Assembly: GCA_020161265.1 (NCBI GenBank)
Contig: JAIUOC010000001.1
Location: 806,001 to 870,000 of the forward strand
Source: Chloroflexota bacterium
Lineage (GTDB): Bacteria; Chloroflexota; Chloroflexia; Chloroflexales; Herpetosiphonaceae
DNA length: 64,000 bases
Direction: 5' to 3'
Shown: positions 52,490 through 59,512 of the stretch, piece after piece
Layout: every line of letters begins with the position of its first letter
Position numbering within the stretch: the stretch's first letter is position 1
The notes under the pieces: model-generated
What the model was told of the DNA's origin: nothing
What the model saw: only the letters and a program-made list of their open reading frames with translations
Database searches by the model: none
Program-made: the position numbers and the translations under genes

Positions 52490-54695
52490 GACGTTAATTT
52501 ACCGCCGCTTACCATGGATTCGTGCTTCAGAAGGACGCGATTGCGGCCCTTCAGTCTTTGCCTCAGTAGCGCATTTCTACAAGCATCGAATTACCTTGGA
52601 GCAAGCACGAGCTTTGGTTGGAGCCGATCGCAATGGTACAAGTTTGGCAGGCTTGCGTGATGGTGGTCGAGCAATCGGGCTTGAATCACGGCCTGCTCAA
52701 GCGATTTATAGCGCCTTGCAACATGTGCAATTGCCAGCGATTGCTCACCTCAAGGGTGGCGAAGGCCATTATGTTGTGATTCACAAATGGTCGCCAACCT
52801 CAGTGATTGTGCTTGATCCCAGTCGTGGCTTGCGCACCCTCAGCAAAGATGAATTTGAGGCCATGTGGAGCGGCTATTTAGTTGAATTTAAGCCCACCGC
52901 AGCACTCAAACCTCGCGATATGGATGTTAAACCGTTCAAAACGCTGTTGCAGCTCGCCCGCCAGCACAAACTCATTTTAGGAATTGTGCTCTTCTTCGCC
53001 TTACTAGCAACCTCGTTAGGCTGGGTAACCTCGTTTTTTATGCAAATCTTGATCGACTCGATTATCCCAAATCAGGATCAAGCGCTGCTTTTCGCTTTAG
53101 GCCTAGGGTTAATTTTAGTCAGTGTCTTTCAATCAGCGCTCCAATTTGGGCGCTTATGGCTTAGTGCCAAGGTTGGGCAGCATGTCCATCAAGCCTATTC
53201 AGCTCAGTATATTGATCGTCTGTTACGCCTACCAATGAAAGTATTTGATGTTCGTTGTATCCCTGGCCTGGTGTTGCGGGTTACCCAAGCCGATGGCGTG
53301 CAATTAGCACTTTCCGAAGGATTAATCACAATTTTGGCCGATGTAGCAATGTTTCTGACTGCATTAGGGATTATTGCATTCTACAATCCAATTGCTGCAT
53401 TAATTGCCGCTGCTGCTTTACCACTTGTTTGGTTTGTTTTATTTGCGTTGAATGATCGGGTGTATAACGCTCAATTAGCCTCGATTATTCGAATGGAAGA
53501 ATTCACTTCGCAGATGGTCGATGTATTTGATTGTGTACGAACAATTAAGGTTTTCGGAGCTGAGGCCGAATATAAAGCCTTACTCAACGAAAAATTAGCT
53601 AATTTCACAAAATCTCGTATGGATAGCCGCGTTAATATCGCGTTACCCAGTGCATGGAGCGTCTTAGCAACCTCATTAATTACTGCCTCAATTTTATGGT
53701 ATGGCAGCAGCCAAGTATTTGCTGGGCGTATGACTCCAGGCGAGTTAGTTGTTTTGTTTGGGATGGTCGCATTTTATCTCCAACCAATCCAGCGTTTACC
53801 CGCCACAATTCTTAATCTACGCACAGCGTTATTAGGCATTGAACGGATGGATGAAATTACAACCTTACCAGATGAAGCTTCACGAACCAGCGAACCAATC
53901 GCATTGGCTGAAGTCAAAGGCGAAATTAAGTTCAATGATGTGCATTTTGCCTATATGCGCAACAAAATGGTGCTGAAAAAGCTCAATTTTGAAATCAAGC
54001 CTGGCGAAACTGTAGCAATCGTTGGTGAAACTGGCTCAGGTAAGACCTCATTAGCTAACTTGATCGCAGGTTTTTATCTCCCAACCCACGGCGATGTATT
54101 AATTGATGGTATTAGCACGCGCAATATCGACCCTGATGAATTACGACGCTCGATTAGTGCCGTCTTTCAAAATACGCGGCTGCTGCAACAATCAATTCGC
54201 GATAACATCACCCTGATGCGCGATACCGATCTAGAATTAATTCGCAATGCGGCCAAAATTGCTCAAGCCGACGAATTTATTTCAGGCCAAATGTATGGCT
54301 ATGAGTCGCAAGTAGCGCGTGGTGGCGATAATTTCTCATCTGGTCAAGGCCAACGCATAACGCTTGCCCGCGCATTGCTCAAAAATGCACCAATTTTAAT
54401 TCTCGATGAAGCCACCAGCAACTTGGATAGCGCCACCGAACAAGGGTTTTTACAAGCCCTCGAAGATAATCGGGCCGGTCGCACCACCGTGGTGATTGCC
54501 CACCGTCTGAGCACCATTTTACGGGCCGACCGCATTTTGGTGATGGAAAATGGCGAGATCATCGAATCGGGCAGCCATGACCAACTTGTAGCCCAAGCTG
54601 GCCATTATTACAACTTGATCAAAGGCCAGATCACTAAGCCAACACCTGAGCCAATTGCCATGCCCGAAACCCATTTGAACCAACTCGCGGCCTAA
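52479..54695 (+). CDS. C39 peptidase-containing ABC exporter (PCAT type)
   Basis: 738 residues. N-terminal C39 cysteine peptidase: Cys22 in GRDCGPSVFASVAHFY, His97 in GGEGHYVVIHKW, Asp113 in IVLDPSRGLR. Then six helices (about 175-450), then the ATPase: GETGSGKTSLANLIAGF, signature NFSSGQGQRITLARALL, ILILDEATSNLD, IAHRLST. It should cut the leader from modified precursors and export the core. ATG 52479 has AGGAGG 6-7 nt upstream and overlaps the ATP-grasp gene by 11 nt; the frame from 52407 is rejected. The Gln usual a few residues before the catalytic Cys seems to be replaced (S-E-G-R). Confidence 0.92.
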   Translation: MLSKTLIYRRLPWIRASEGRDCGPSVFASVAHFYKHRITLEQARALVGADRNGTSLAGLRDGGRAIGLESRPAQAIYSALQHVQLPAIAHLKGGEGHYVVIHKWSPTSVIVLDPSRGLRTLSKDEFEAMWSGYLVEFKPTAALKPRDMDVKPFKTLLQLARQHKLILGIVLFFALLATSLGWVTSFFMQILIDSIIPNQDQALLFALGLGLILVSVFQSALQFGRLWLSAKVGQHVHQAYSAQYIDRLLRLPMKVFDVRCIPGLVLRVTQADGVQLALSEGLITILADVAMFLTALGIIAFYNPIAALIAAAALPLVWFVLFALNDRVYNAQLASIIRMEEFTSQMVDVFDCVRTIKVFGAEAEYKALLNEKLANFTKSRMDSRVNIALPSAWSVLATSLITASILWYGSSQVFAGRMTPGELVVLFGMVAFYLQPIQRLPATILNLRTALLGIERMDEITTLPDEASRTSEPIALAEVKGEIKFNDVHFAYMRNKMVLKKLNFEIKPGETVAIVGETGSGKTSLANLIAGFYLPTHGDVLIDGISTRNIDPDELRRSISAVFQNTRLLQQSIRDNITLMRDTDLELIRNAAKIAQADEFISGQMYGYESQVARGGDNFSSGQGQRITLARALLKNAPILILDEATSNLDSATEQGFLQALEDNRAGRTTVVIAHRLSTILRADRILVMENGEIIESGSHDQLVAQAGHYYNLIKGQITKPTPEPIAMPETHLNQLAA

Positions 54696-54709
54696 AAAGA
54701 GACTGCGAA

Positions 54710-54739
54710 GCCTGCTACCTTGAGTCGAAGGTAGCAGGC
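54710..54739 (+). terminator. Strong hairpin after the C39 exporter gene
   Basis: Perfect 12-bp stem GCCTGCTACCTT (54710-54721) with 54728-54739, loop GAGTCG. It is 14 nt after the exporter stop. There is no U-run, so it may terminate weakly or protect the 3' end while the precursors are made from their own promoter. Confidence 0.65.
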
Positions 54740-55000
54740 AGGTTGAACATGGCTAGGATTGCTATCGGTCGAATATCATCAAGTAAGGAGTGTGTAGATT
54801 TTAACATGCTATCACTAATAAAGCCTGATAGTGTGTAAACTTAAGAGTACTTTACTTAAATGAACAATTAAATTCTATCACTACCAATAAGTAGCAATGA
54901 TCAATCAATTAAGCTATTTTTGGATATAATCATTTAATAATAGAAGTAATTTAATAAAAGTAAATATCGTTATAAAATCACAAAAATATATAAATTAATC
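54740..55000 (+). other. A/T-rich intergenic region before the precursor promoter
   Basis: No gene. The DNA is strongly A/T-rich from about 54820 to 55000, more than the flanking genes, as in an UP element or a region of imported DNA. Nothing else recognised. Confidence 0.5.
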
Positions 55001-55028
55001 TTGACATATGCAAAAATATTTCTATAAT
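55001..55028 (+). promoter_or_regulatory. Strong promoter of the precursor peptide array
   Basis: TTGACA at 55001-55006, 16-nt spacer, perfect TATAAT at 55023-55028. It follows a highly A/T-rich region. This lets the precursors be expressed more than the enzyme and exporter. A small hairpin, TTGAACAA (55046-55053) with TTGTTCAA (55061-55068), lies in the short leader and may stabilise the mRNA or bind a regulator. Confidence 0.85.
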
Positions 55029-55102
55029 CATGCTCATTGCTGGAATTGAACAAGAATCTATTGTTCAACGATTAATCGAATAACCTTAGAGGAGGATCAA
55101 CA

Positions 55103-55291
55103 ATGCGTGATCACACAATGCTGGTAGAAAAAACCGAAGATGTCATTATTTTTGGTCTGACCTACCTCGAAGAAGAAGCTGCTGAAATTCAAGATGTCGT
55201 TGGCTGTTTGATGCCAATCGGCAGTGAAGGCTATACCGTTACCGGTTGCGATGATTCCGATGGCGGAAATCCAGGCGAAATGATTCCCTAG
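55103..55291 (+). CDS. Graspetide-like precursor peptide 1
   Basis: 62 residues, the most divergent copy. It has the shared block FGLTYLEEEAAEIQDVVGC, then a core with GYTVTGCDDSDGGNPGEMIP. The N terminus (MRDHTMLVEKTEDVI) differs from the MEFENTKIEEL of the others. AGAGGAGGATCAACA precedes the ATG. The core keeps T, C-D-D and the final I-P but not the S-G-T-S. It may give a product different from the other five. Confidence 0.85.
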   Translation: MRDHTMLVEKTEDVIIFGLTYLEEEAAEIQDVVGCLMPIGSEGYTVTGCDDSDGGNPGEMIP

Positions 55292-55341
55292 TTACGCTTG
55301 CATAGATGCTTGTGGCTAATTTTTCTAAAGGAGCACCATTC

Positions 55342-55500
55342 ATGGAATTCGAGAACACCAAAATCGAAGAACTGCCAGTTATTTTCGGCCTGACCTATCT
55401 TGAAGAAGAAGCTGCTGAAATCGAAGATATCGTTGGCTGTTTGCTGCCAATCGATGGCTATTCGGGCACCAGCTGCGACGACGTTGACGCAATTCCCTAG
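55342..55500 (+). CDS. Graspetide-like precursor peptide 2
   Basis: 52 residues, the shortest. MEFENTKIEELPVIFGLTYL, then EEEAAEIEDIVGC and the core LLPIDGYSGTSCDDVDAIP. AAAGGAG lies 10 nt before the ATG; the frame opens 12 codons earlier but the shared MEFEN start shows the real one. The core has Thr/Ser and a run of Asp, the donors and acceptors used by ATP-grasp macrocyclases. Confidence 0.9.
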   Translation: MEFENTKIEELPVIFGLTYLEEEAAEIEDIVGCLLPIDGYSGTSCDDVDAIP

Positions 55501-55554
55501 TTCAATCGCAATTCTTTCCGCTAGCAATAATTGTGTGCATAAGGAGTGACCTTC

Positions 55555-55725
55555 ATGGAATTTGAAACCACCCAAATCAATGAAGCCCCAATGATTTTCG
55601 GCCTGACCTATCTTGAAGAAGAAGCTGCCGAAATTGATGATGTCGTTGGTTGTTTTGTCGTTGATGGCTACTCGGGCACGGGCTGCGATGACAGCGATAT
55701 GCCTCCAGGCACCCAAATTCCTTAA
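55555..55725 (+). CDS. Graspetide-like precursor peptide 3
   Basis: 56 residues. It starts MEFETTQINEAPMIFGLTYL, keeps EEEAAEIDDVVGC, and ends FVVDGYSGTGCDDSDMPPGT followed by QIP. AAGGAGT is 8 nt before the ATG. Too short to stand out on length alone; recognised by its similarity to the flanking copies. T-G-C replaces T-S-C in the core. Confidence 0.88.
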   Translation: MEFETTQINEAPMIFGLTYLEEEAAEIDDVVGCFVVDGYSGTGCDDSDMPPGTQIP

Positions 55726-55776
55726 TCTTGTGGGTTATCAGCATTCAAGTTGGTTGTGTGTAAAGGAGTGAGCTTA

Positions 55777-55944
55777 ATGGAATTCGAGAACACCAAAATC
55801 GAAGAACTGCCAGTAATCTTCGGCCTGACTTACCTTGAAGAAGAAGCTGCCGAAATTGATGATGTCGTTGGCTGTATTATGCCAATCGATGGCTATTCCG
55901 GCACCAGCTGTGATGACAGCGATCAAGGCTATCAGATTCCTTAA
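55777..55944 (+). CDS. Graspetide-like precursor peptide 4
   Basis: 55 residues. MEFENTKIEELPVIFGLTYL, EEEAAEIDDVVGC, then IMPIDGYSGTSCDDSDQGYQ and IP. TGTGTAAAGGAGT precedes the ATG, the same upstream box as in copies 5 and 6. The leader is identical to that of copy 2 except for D-D-V versus E-D-I. Confidence 0.9.
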   Translation: MEFENTKIEELPVIFGLTYLEEEAAEIDDVVGCIMPIDGYSGTSCDDSDQGYQIP

Positions 55945-55999
55945 TACGTTGCGTTTGCTGTCGGTTTATTTTTAGCTATTGTGTAAAGGAGTCCAATTC

Positions 56000-56164
56000 A
56001 TGGAATTCGAGAACACCAAAATCGAAGAACTGCCAACAATTTTCGGCCTGACCTACCTTGAAGAAGAAGCTGCCGAAATTGAAGATATTGTTGGTTGTAT
56101 CGTCATTAATGGCTTCTCGGGCACAAGCTGCGACGATAGCGACGATGGATATCTGATTCCCTAA
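56000..56164 (+). CDS. Graspetide-like precursor peptide 5
   Basis: 54 residues. MEFENTKIEELPTIFGLTYL, EEEAAEIEDIVGC, then IVINGFSGTSCDDSDDGYLI and P. It is the only copy with Phe in place of Tyr in the G-Y-S-G motif and with four Asp after the Cys. TGTGTAAAGGAGT precedes the ATG. Confidence 0.9.
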   Translation: MEFENTKIEELPTIFGLTYLEEEAAEIEDIVGCIVINGFSGTSCDDSDDGYLIP

Positions 56165-56210
56165 TTAATTGAGCTGAAGCGTTAACTAATGTGTGTAAAG
56201 GAGTACGTTC

Positions 56211-56381
56211 ATGGAATTAAAGAACATCAAAACTGAAGAACTGCCGGTAATCTTCGGCCTGACCTACCTTGAAGAAGAAGCTGCTGAAATTGAAGATGTT
56301 GTTGGTTGTATTGTGATCAACGGCTATTCGGGCACAAGCTGCGATGATAGCGACGTTCCTCCAGGCACTCAGATTCCCTAA
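56211..56381 (+). CDS. Graspetide-like precursor peptide 6
   Basis: 56 residues. MELKNIKTEELPVIFGLTYL, EEEAAEIEDVVGC, then IVINGYSGTSCDDSDVPPGT and QIP. It combines the start of copy 5's core with the end of copy 3's (PPGTQIP), which suggests gene conversion or recombination between copies. GTGTGTAAAGGAGT precedes the ATG. Last of the array; the terminator is 42 nt after its stop. Confidence 0.9.
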   Translation: MELKNIKTEELPVIFGLTYLEEEAAEIEDVVGCIVINGYSGTSCDDSDVPPGTQIP

Positions 56382-56422
56382 CTCCTCATTTGACTATTAA
56401 TTGGTAAATTCCAGCAATCAAG

Positions 56423-56456
56423 CGAGCCATGGGAAACCATGGTTCGTTTTGTTTTA
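56423..56456 (+). terminator. Intrinsic terminator of the precursor array
   Basis: CGAGCCATGG (56423-56432) and CCATGGTTCG (56437-56446) form a 10-bp stem with one G-U pair and a GAAA tetraloop, then TTTTGTTTT. A typical strong terminator, closing the array. Confidence 0.9.
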
Positions 56457-56703
56457 GTATCGATGCAACTTAGCTATAATCATAGAAAGAGCAAGCGTTA
56501 AATGTTCGGTCGAATATATTCAATCAGTAATAAAAATCAATAAATTAGCATATGCAAATTAAAGTAGCTTTTAAATATTATCTATCCTGAAAATGTTGGC
56601 AAGAACCAATGACGGCAATGCATTTCATAACTTGCTGCTAGTTTCTCCATATCCAGTCAGCAAAAAATAATATCACTATAGGTTATTGAATCAACTAGTT
56701 TAA
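56457..56703 (+). other. A/T-rich region after the array
   Basis: No gene seen. It is A/T-rich and separates the array from the convergent minus-strand pair. AACTAGTTTAACTAGTTTTT at 56692-56711 is a small direct and inverted repeat at the end of the minus-strand gene and may help stop its transcript. Confidence 0.4.
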
Positions 56704-57105
56704 CTAGTTTTTCGGCCCATTTTGATTCCCAAATCGGTTCGTTATAATGTTGATGTTTTTGAGCTTTTTATGCATTTTTGGATCGACAAAGCCATACTCT
56801 GCCAAATGTACGAGTTTATGATAAAGCTGCATAATTGGTTTCCATAGGCGGCAGCTCTGCCAGAAATCGTAGTGAATATTGATTCGGGCAAACATTTGCG
56901 CTTGGTTGATTAATTCAGCATCTTTCAAATAGTTTAATCGAGCTTTTTGTTCTCGAAACACTGAAAATGCTGCCAATAGTTTAGCACGTTTGGCATAAAA
57001 CCCTAAAATATCGATTGTCAGATTATTATTTTCTAGGCGATTTTTAACTGTGCGCATCGAAGGCCGAACAGCAAATAGGCTGCTGTGGTCGTCCATATGG
57101 ATCAA
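56704..57105 (-). CDS. Hypothetical protein paired with a P-loop protein
   Basis: 133 residues, basic and helical, with no recognised family. Its start overlaps the end of the P-loop gene by 4 nt (ATGA), so the two are translated together. The sequence has RTVKNRLENNNLTIDILGFY and MKKLKNINIITNRF-like basic tail. It may be a partner or effector of the P-loop protein; this is inferred only from coupling. It flanks the RiPP array but runs towards it. Confidence 0.55.
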   Translation of the reverse strand: MIHMDDHSSLFAVRPSMRTVKNRLENNNLTIDILGFYAKRAKLLAAFSVFREQKARLNYLKDAELINQAQMFARINIHYDFWQSCRLWKPIMQLYHKLVHLAEYGFVDPKMHKKLKNINIITNRFGNQNGPKN

Positions 57106-57530
57106 TTTTGGCCATCAATGGCGCTAGCAAGATCAGATTTTGTGAGTACCCACAACCATGGCAACGTATCCCAAGCTTTATTAGCTCGCCAAAAAGATTT
57201 AACAAATTCGACTAACTGGCGAGCTTGGCTCATTGGGGGAACCATCAACCAATGATCACGATCATGGCCTGGCTCGATGCAATAAATAACTCCAACGCAC
57301 GGGCGTTGCACCAAGGCTTCAAGTTCATCCTCAAGCTCAAGGGCATAGTTGGTTATCCATTCAAACGTGATCGTATGCCCCTCAAAACCAAACTGGGCAC
57401 GGGTTCGATTATTTGGCTCATAGCTAAGCACAACGGGTTGCTCAGCAGGTTGGTTTGCTTGAATTAAGGCCTGAATCAGGCTATGGCGACCTGATCGAAC
57501 ATTACCAAGCACTAGAATCGGGTGTGCCAT
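57102..57530 (-). CDS. Small P-loop GTPase-like protein with degenerate Walker A
   Basis: 142 residues. The start HPILVLGNVRSGRHSLIQAL has the shape of a small-GTPase P-loop, but GKS/T is replaced by G-R-H-S, so Lys is replaced by Arg. Near the end is WVLTKSDLA, a T-K-x-D base-recognition motif as in GTPases, and in between are hydrophobic strands (VGVIYCIEPG). It may bind nucleotide weakly or be a pseudo-GTPase. Coupled to the 133-residue gene. Start at 57530 by AGGAAGC-like RBS. Confidence 0.65.
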   Translation of the reverse strand: MAHPILVLGNVRSGRHSLIQALIQANQPAEQPVVLSYEPNNRTRAQFGFEGHTITFEWITNYALELEDELEALVQRPCVGVIYCIEPGHDRDHWLMVPPMSQARQLVEFVKSFWRANKAWDTLPWLWVLTKSDLASAIDGQN

Positions 57531-57630
57531 ATTGCTTCCTCACGTATCAACGACCCTGCAAGCTATTGTAACCCATCTCCAACCTACAACGTCTAAAGCA
57601 ATGCTGAATGGTAATGTTTGGAGGTTTGGC

Positions 57631-58152
57631 ATGCAACACAAACAAGTGCTTTGGAAGTGGGTTGGCGCAGGGTTGGCTGGAGTTTTGCTATTAATTGGTT
57701 GTGGTAGCCCACAAAAAACAAGCTATGCAGCTGGCGAATCGCTCGCCGCAATCACCAACACTAGTGGCTATAATTTTCTGGCGTGGGAGGCTGGGACGCG
57801 GGTGCTGATGGTTTATAACGGAGCTTACGAGAAGGAAAACTGCGCATCAAGCACTGAGCTCAAGAGCACCAAGGCCATAAATCAGTGTCGAATCGTCTTC
57901 GACGATGGAACGCTAGTTACGTGGCAAATTACAGCTCTTGATAATCAGCCAACCGAGTTAATTATCAATGAGACCAATTATCCTCTTCCCGAAACAGGTA
58001 ATCTAGTCATCATTCATGCTCAAAACGGAAACATCCAAGTACAGCAGCAGCAACGAGAACTTGGTGAGATCGACTTTAGCGCAAAAGCGCTTGACGCTTG
58101 GCTTAAAGCCGAGCCATTGACGGCTCCAATCGTTTTCCCCGAAAAACCATAG
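57631..58152 (+). CDS. Putative lipoprotein of unknown function
   Basis: 173 residues. The signal MQHKQVLWKWVGAGLAGVLL ends in a lipobox LIGC. The mature part has a Cys pair (KENCASSTELKST and AINQCRIVF) and a beta-rich flow such as IVFDDGTLVTWQITALDNQP. No family recognised. ATG 57631 has GGAGG 8 nt upstream; the frame opens at 57532 inside the divergent gene's upstream region. It precedes the HTH/binding-domain gene by 141 nt. Confidence 0.7.
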   Translation: MQHKQVLWKWVGAGLAGVLLLIGCGSPQKTSYAAGESLAAITNTSGYNFLAWEAGTRVLMVYNGAYEKENCASSTELKSTKAINQCRIVFDDGTLVTWQITALDNQPTELIINETNYPLPETGNLVIIHAQNGNIQVQQQQRELGEIDFSAKALDAWLKAEPLTAPIVFPEKP

Positions 58153-58293
58153 ACGACGCGTATCAATTGATTAAACTCAATTGATACGCTAGCTGGCGAG
58201 AGGGCTATGGTATGATGGCATTTGATAGGGCAACATTACACTGCAAGCTACGTATAGCCCAAGACCAATAATTTAGCAGAGTTAATTATCGCC

Positions 58294-59385
58294 ATGGCTG
58301 TTGATCAAAAATCCATAGGAGCATTGGCCGAACTACTCACAACCCTCTTACGCCAACGCCAACTTTCACCACGTCGTTTAGCCGAATTAACCAGCATTCC
58401 CGAAGATACAATTAAAGGATGGTTGCTTGGGCGAGGTCGCTCAATTCGCGAGTGGGAACGGGCCATTGTGGTTGTAGCTGTGCTTGATTTAAGCTATTCT
58501 AGCACGTTAGAGTTTTTTAATGCTGCGAAAGTTTCGTCAACTACACTCGAACGGCTAGCCAGTGTCGAATTATCAGCAGCCTATCGCGAACTGCAACCGT
58601 TGGTCGAAGCGTGGGCAGCACGTCACGAGATTATTCAACAACTCCGTGCGTCCAGTCTTCAACCTTTAACCAGCACGTTACCAACTGATGAATCAGCCCG
58701 CATTGAAGCCGCCGAGCAAATTACCGAATTGCCGACTGAAACCAATCACCATGCTCAACCACTTCCAGCCAAGCCTGTTAGCACCAGATCATGGCGGTTT
58801 GGCTTGATTGGCCTCAATTTAATGCTTCTTTTGGGTATCGGATTTGGGGTATGGTGGATTTTACGCCCAAGCGTTTTAGAGCCTTGGAGTGAGGGCGAAT
58901 GGGGATCGTACACTGATAACGATGCTGGCGGAAACTCAGTAATAACTCCAATCATATCAAACTGCATAATACCTGATTTATCACCCAATGAGCAGTTGGT
59001 CGTTGGCTGTTTAGGAATGCATGGGACAATTAGTGGCCCCGATGGCTATGCCGGAATCTATCGCACGCTCAGCGCCACTCCAAATCAAACGGTTGACTTG
59101 AGTCAATATCAAGCAATTGGTTTTCTGGTTCGTGGCTCAGGCCAGCATGTGCATGTTGGCTTAGAAGTTCAAACTGATCCGAATCAGTCAATCCAAGAGC
59201 ATGTTGCGAGTTTTACATTAACGCCCAATTGGCAATATGTACGAATTCCATTTAGTAGCATGCTGCCACTTGTGCCTGGTAGTCAGCTTGACCTGACCAC
59301 TATTCGAGCTATCTCATGGTCGATTACCCAAGGCGACCAAAATAATGTTGAAATAATCGTCGATCAGATTCGATTTGAACGCTAA
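58294..59385 (+). CDS. Membrane-spanning HTH protein with external carbohydrate-binding-like domain
   Basis: 363 residues. The N terminus (10-70) has a helix-turn-helix-like region LLTTLLRQRQLSPRRLAELT with SIPEDTIKGWLLGRGRSIRE, like XRE-type domains. One transmembrane helix (FGLIGLNLMLLLGIGFGVWW) is near 170-190. The outer domain (about 205-363) is beta-rich, with GYAGIYRTLSATPNQTVDLS, QYQAIGFLVRGSGQHVHVGL and IRFER, similar to CBM11/CIA30-like galactose-binding folds. The next gene is a secreted GH5 cellulase. This looks like a ToxR/CadC-like one-component receptor for glucans; the role is inferred. Confidence 0.72.
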   Translation: MAVDQKSIGALAELLTTLLRQRQLSPRRLAELTSIPEDTIKGWLLGRGRSIREWERAIVVVAVLDLSYSSTLEFFNAAKVSSTTLERLASVELSAAYRELQPLVEAWAARHEIIQQLRASSLQPLTSTLPTDESARIEAAEQITELPTETNHHAQPLPAKPVSTRSWRFGLIGLNLMLLLGIGFGVWWILRPSVLEPWSEGEWGSYTDNDAGGNSVITPIISNCIIPDLSPNEQLVVGCLGMHGTISGPDGYAGIYRTLSATPNQTVDLSQYQAIGFLVRGSGQHVHVGLEVQTDPNQSIQEHVASFTLTPNWQYVRIPFSSMLPLVPGSQLDLTTIRAISWSITQGDQNNVEIIVDQIRFER

Positions 59386-59479
59386 ATTGTGATTAATTGG
59401 CTTATTTTGGCGATTTGACCTTGATCTAACCTCTATTTGACCGCTATTTACACTAGCCGAAGGATGACGATTTTGGCAA

Positions 59480-59511
59480 GCTGCCTCCATATACAATAAT
59501 GTGGAGGCAGC
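59480..59511 (+). promoter_or_regulatory. Hairpin that covers the ribosome site of the cellulase gene
   Basis: GCTGCCTCCA (59480-59489) pairs fully with TGGAGGCAGC (59502-59511). The right arm contains the GGAGG ribosome site, ending 1 nt before the ATG at 59513. The loop holds TATACAATAAT, which could also be a -10. In the mRNA the stem would hide the ribosome site; as DNA it could be an operator. Confidence 0.7.
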
Positions 59512-59512
59512 A

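Noticed and set aside
54710-54739. Hairpin read as a complete terminator for the ATP-grasp operon
   Set aside because: There is no U-run after the stem, so I list it only as a hairpin that may weaken read-through.
55103-56381. Regularly spaced near-identical blocks that could suggest a CRISPR array or satellite repeat
   Set aside because: The blocks are open reading frames with ribosome sites and conserved protein sequence; spacing is 210-240 nt and differences are mostly in codon-consistent positions.
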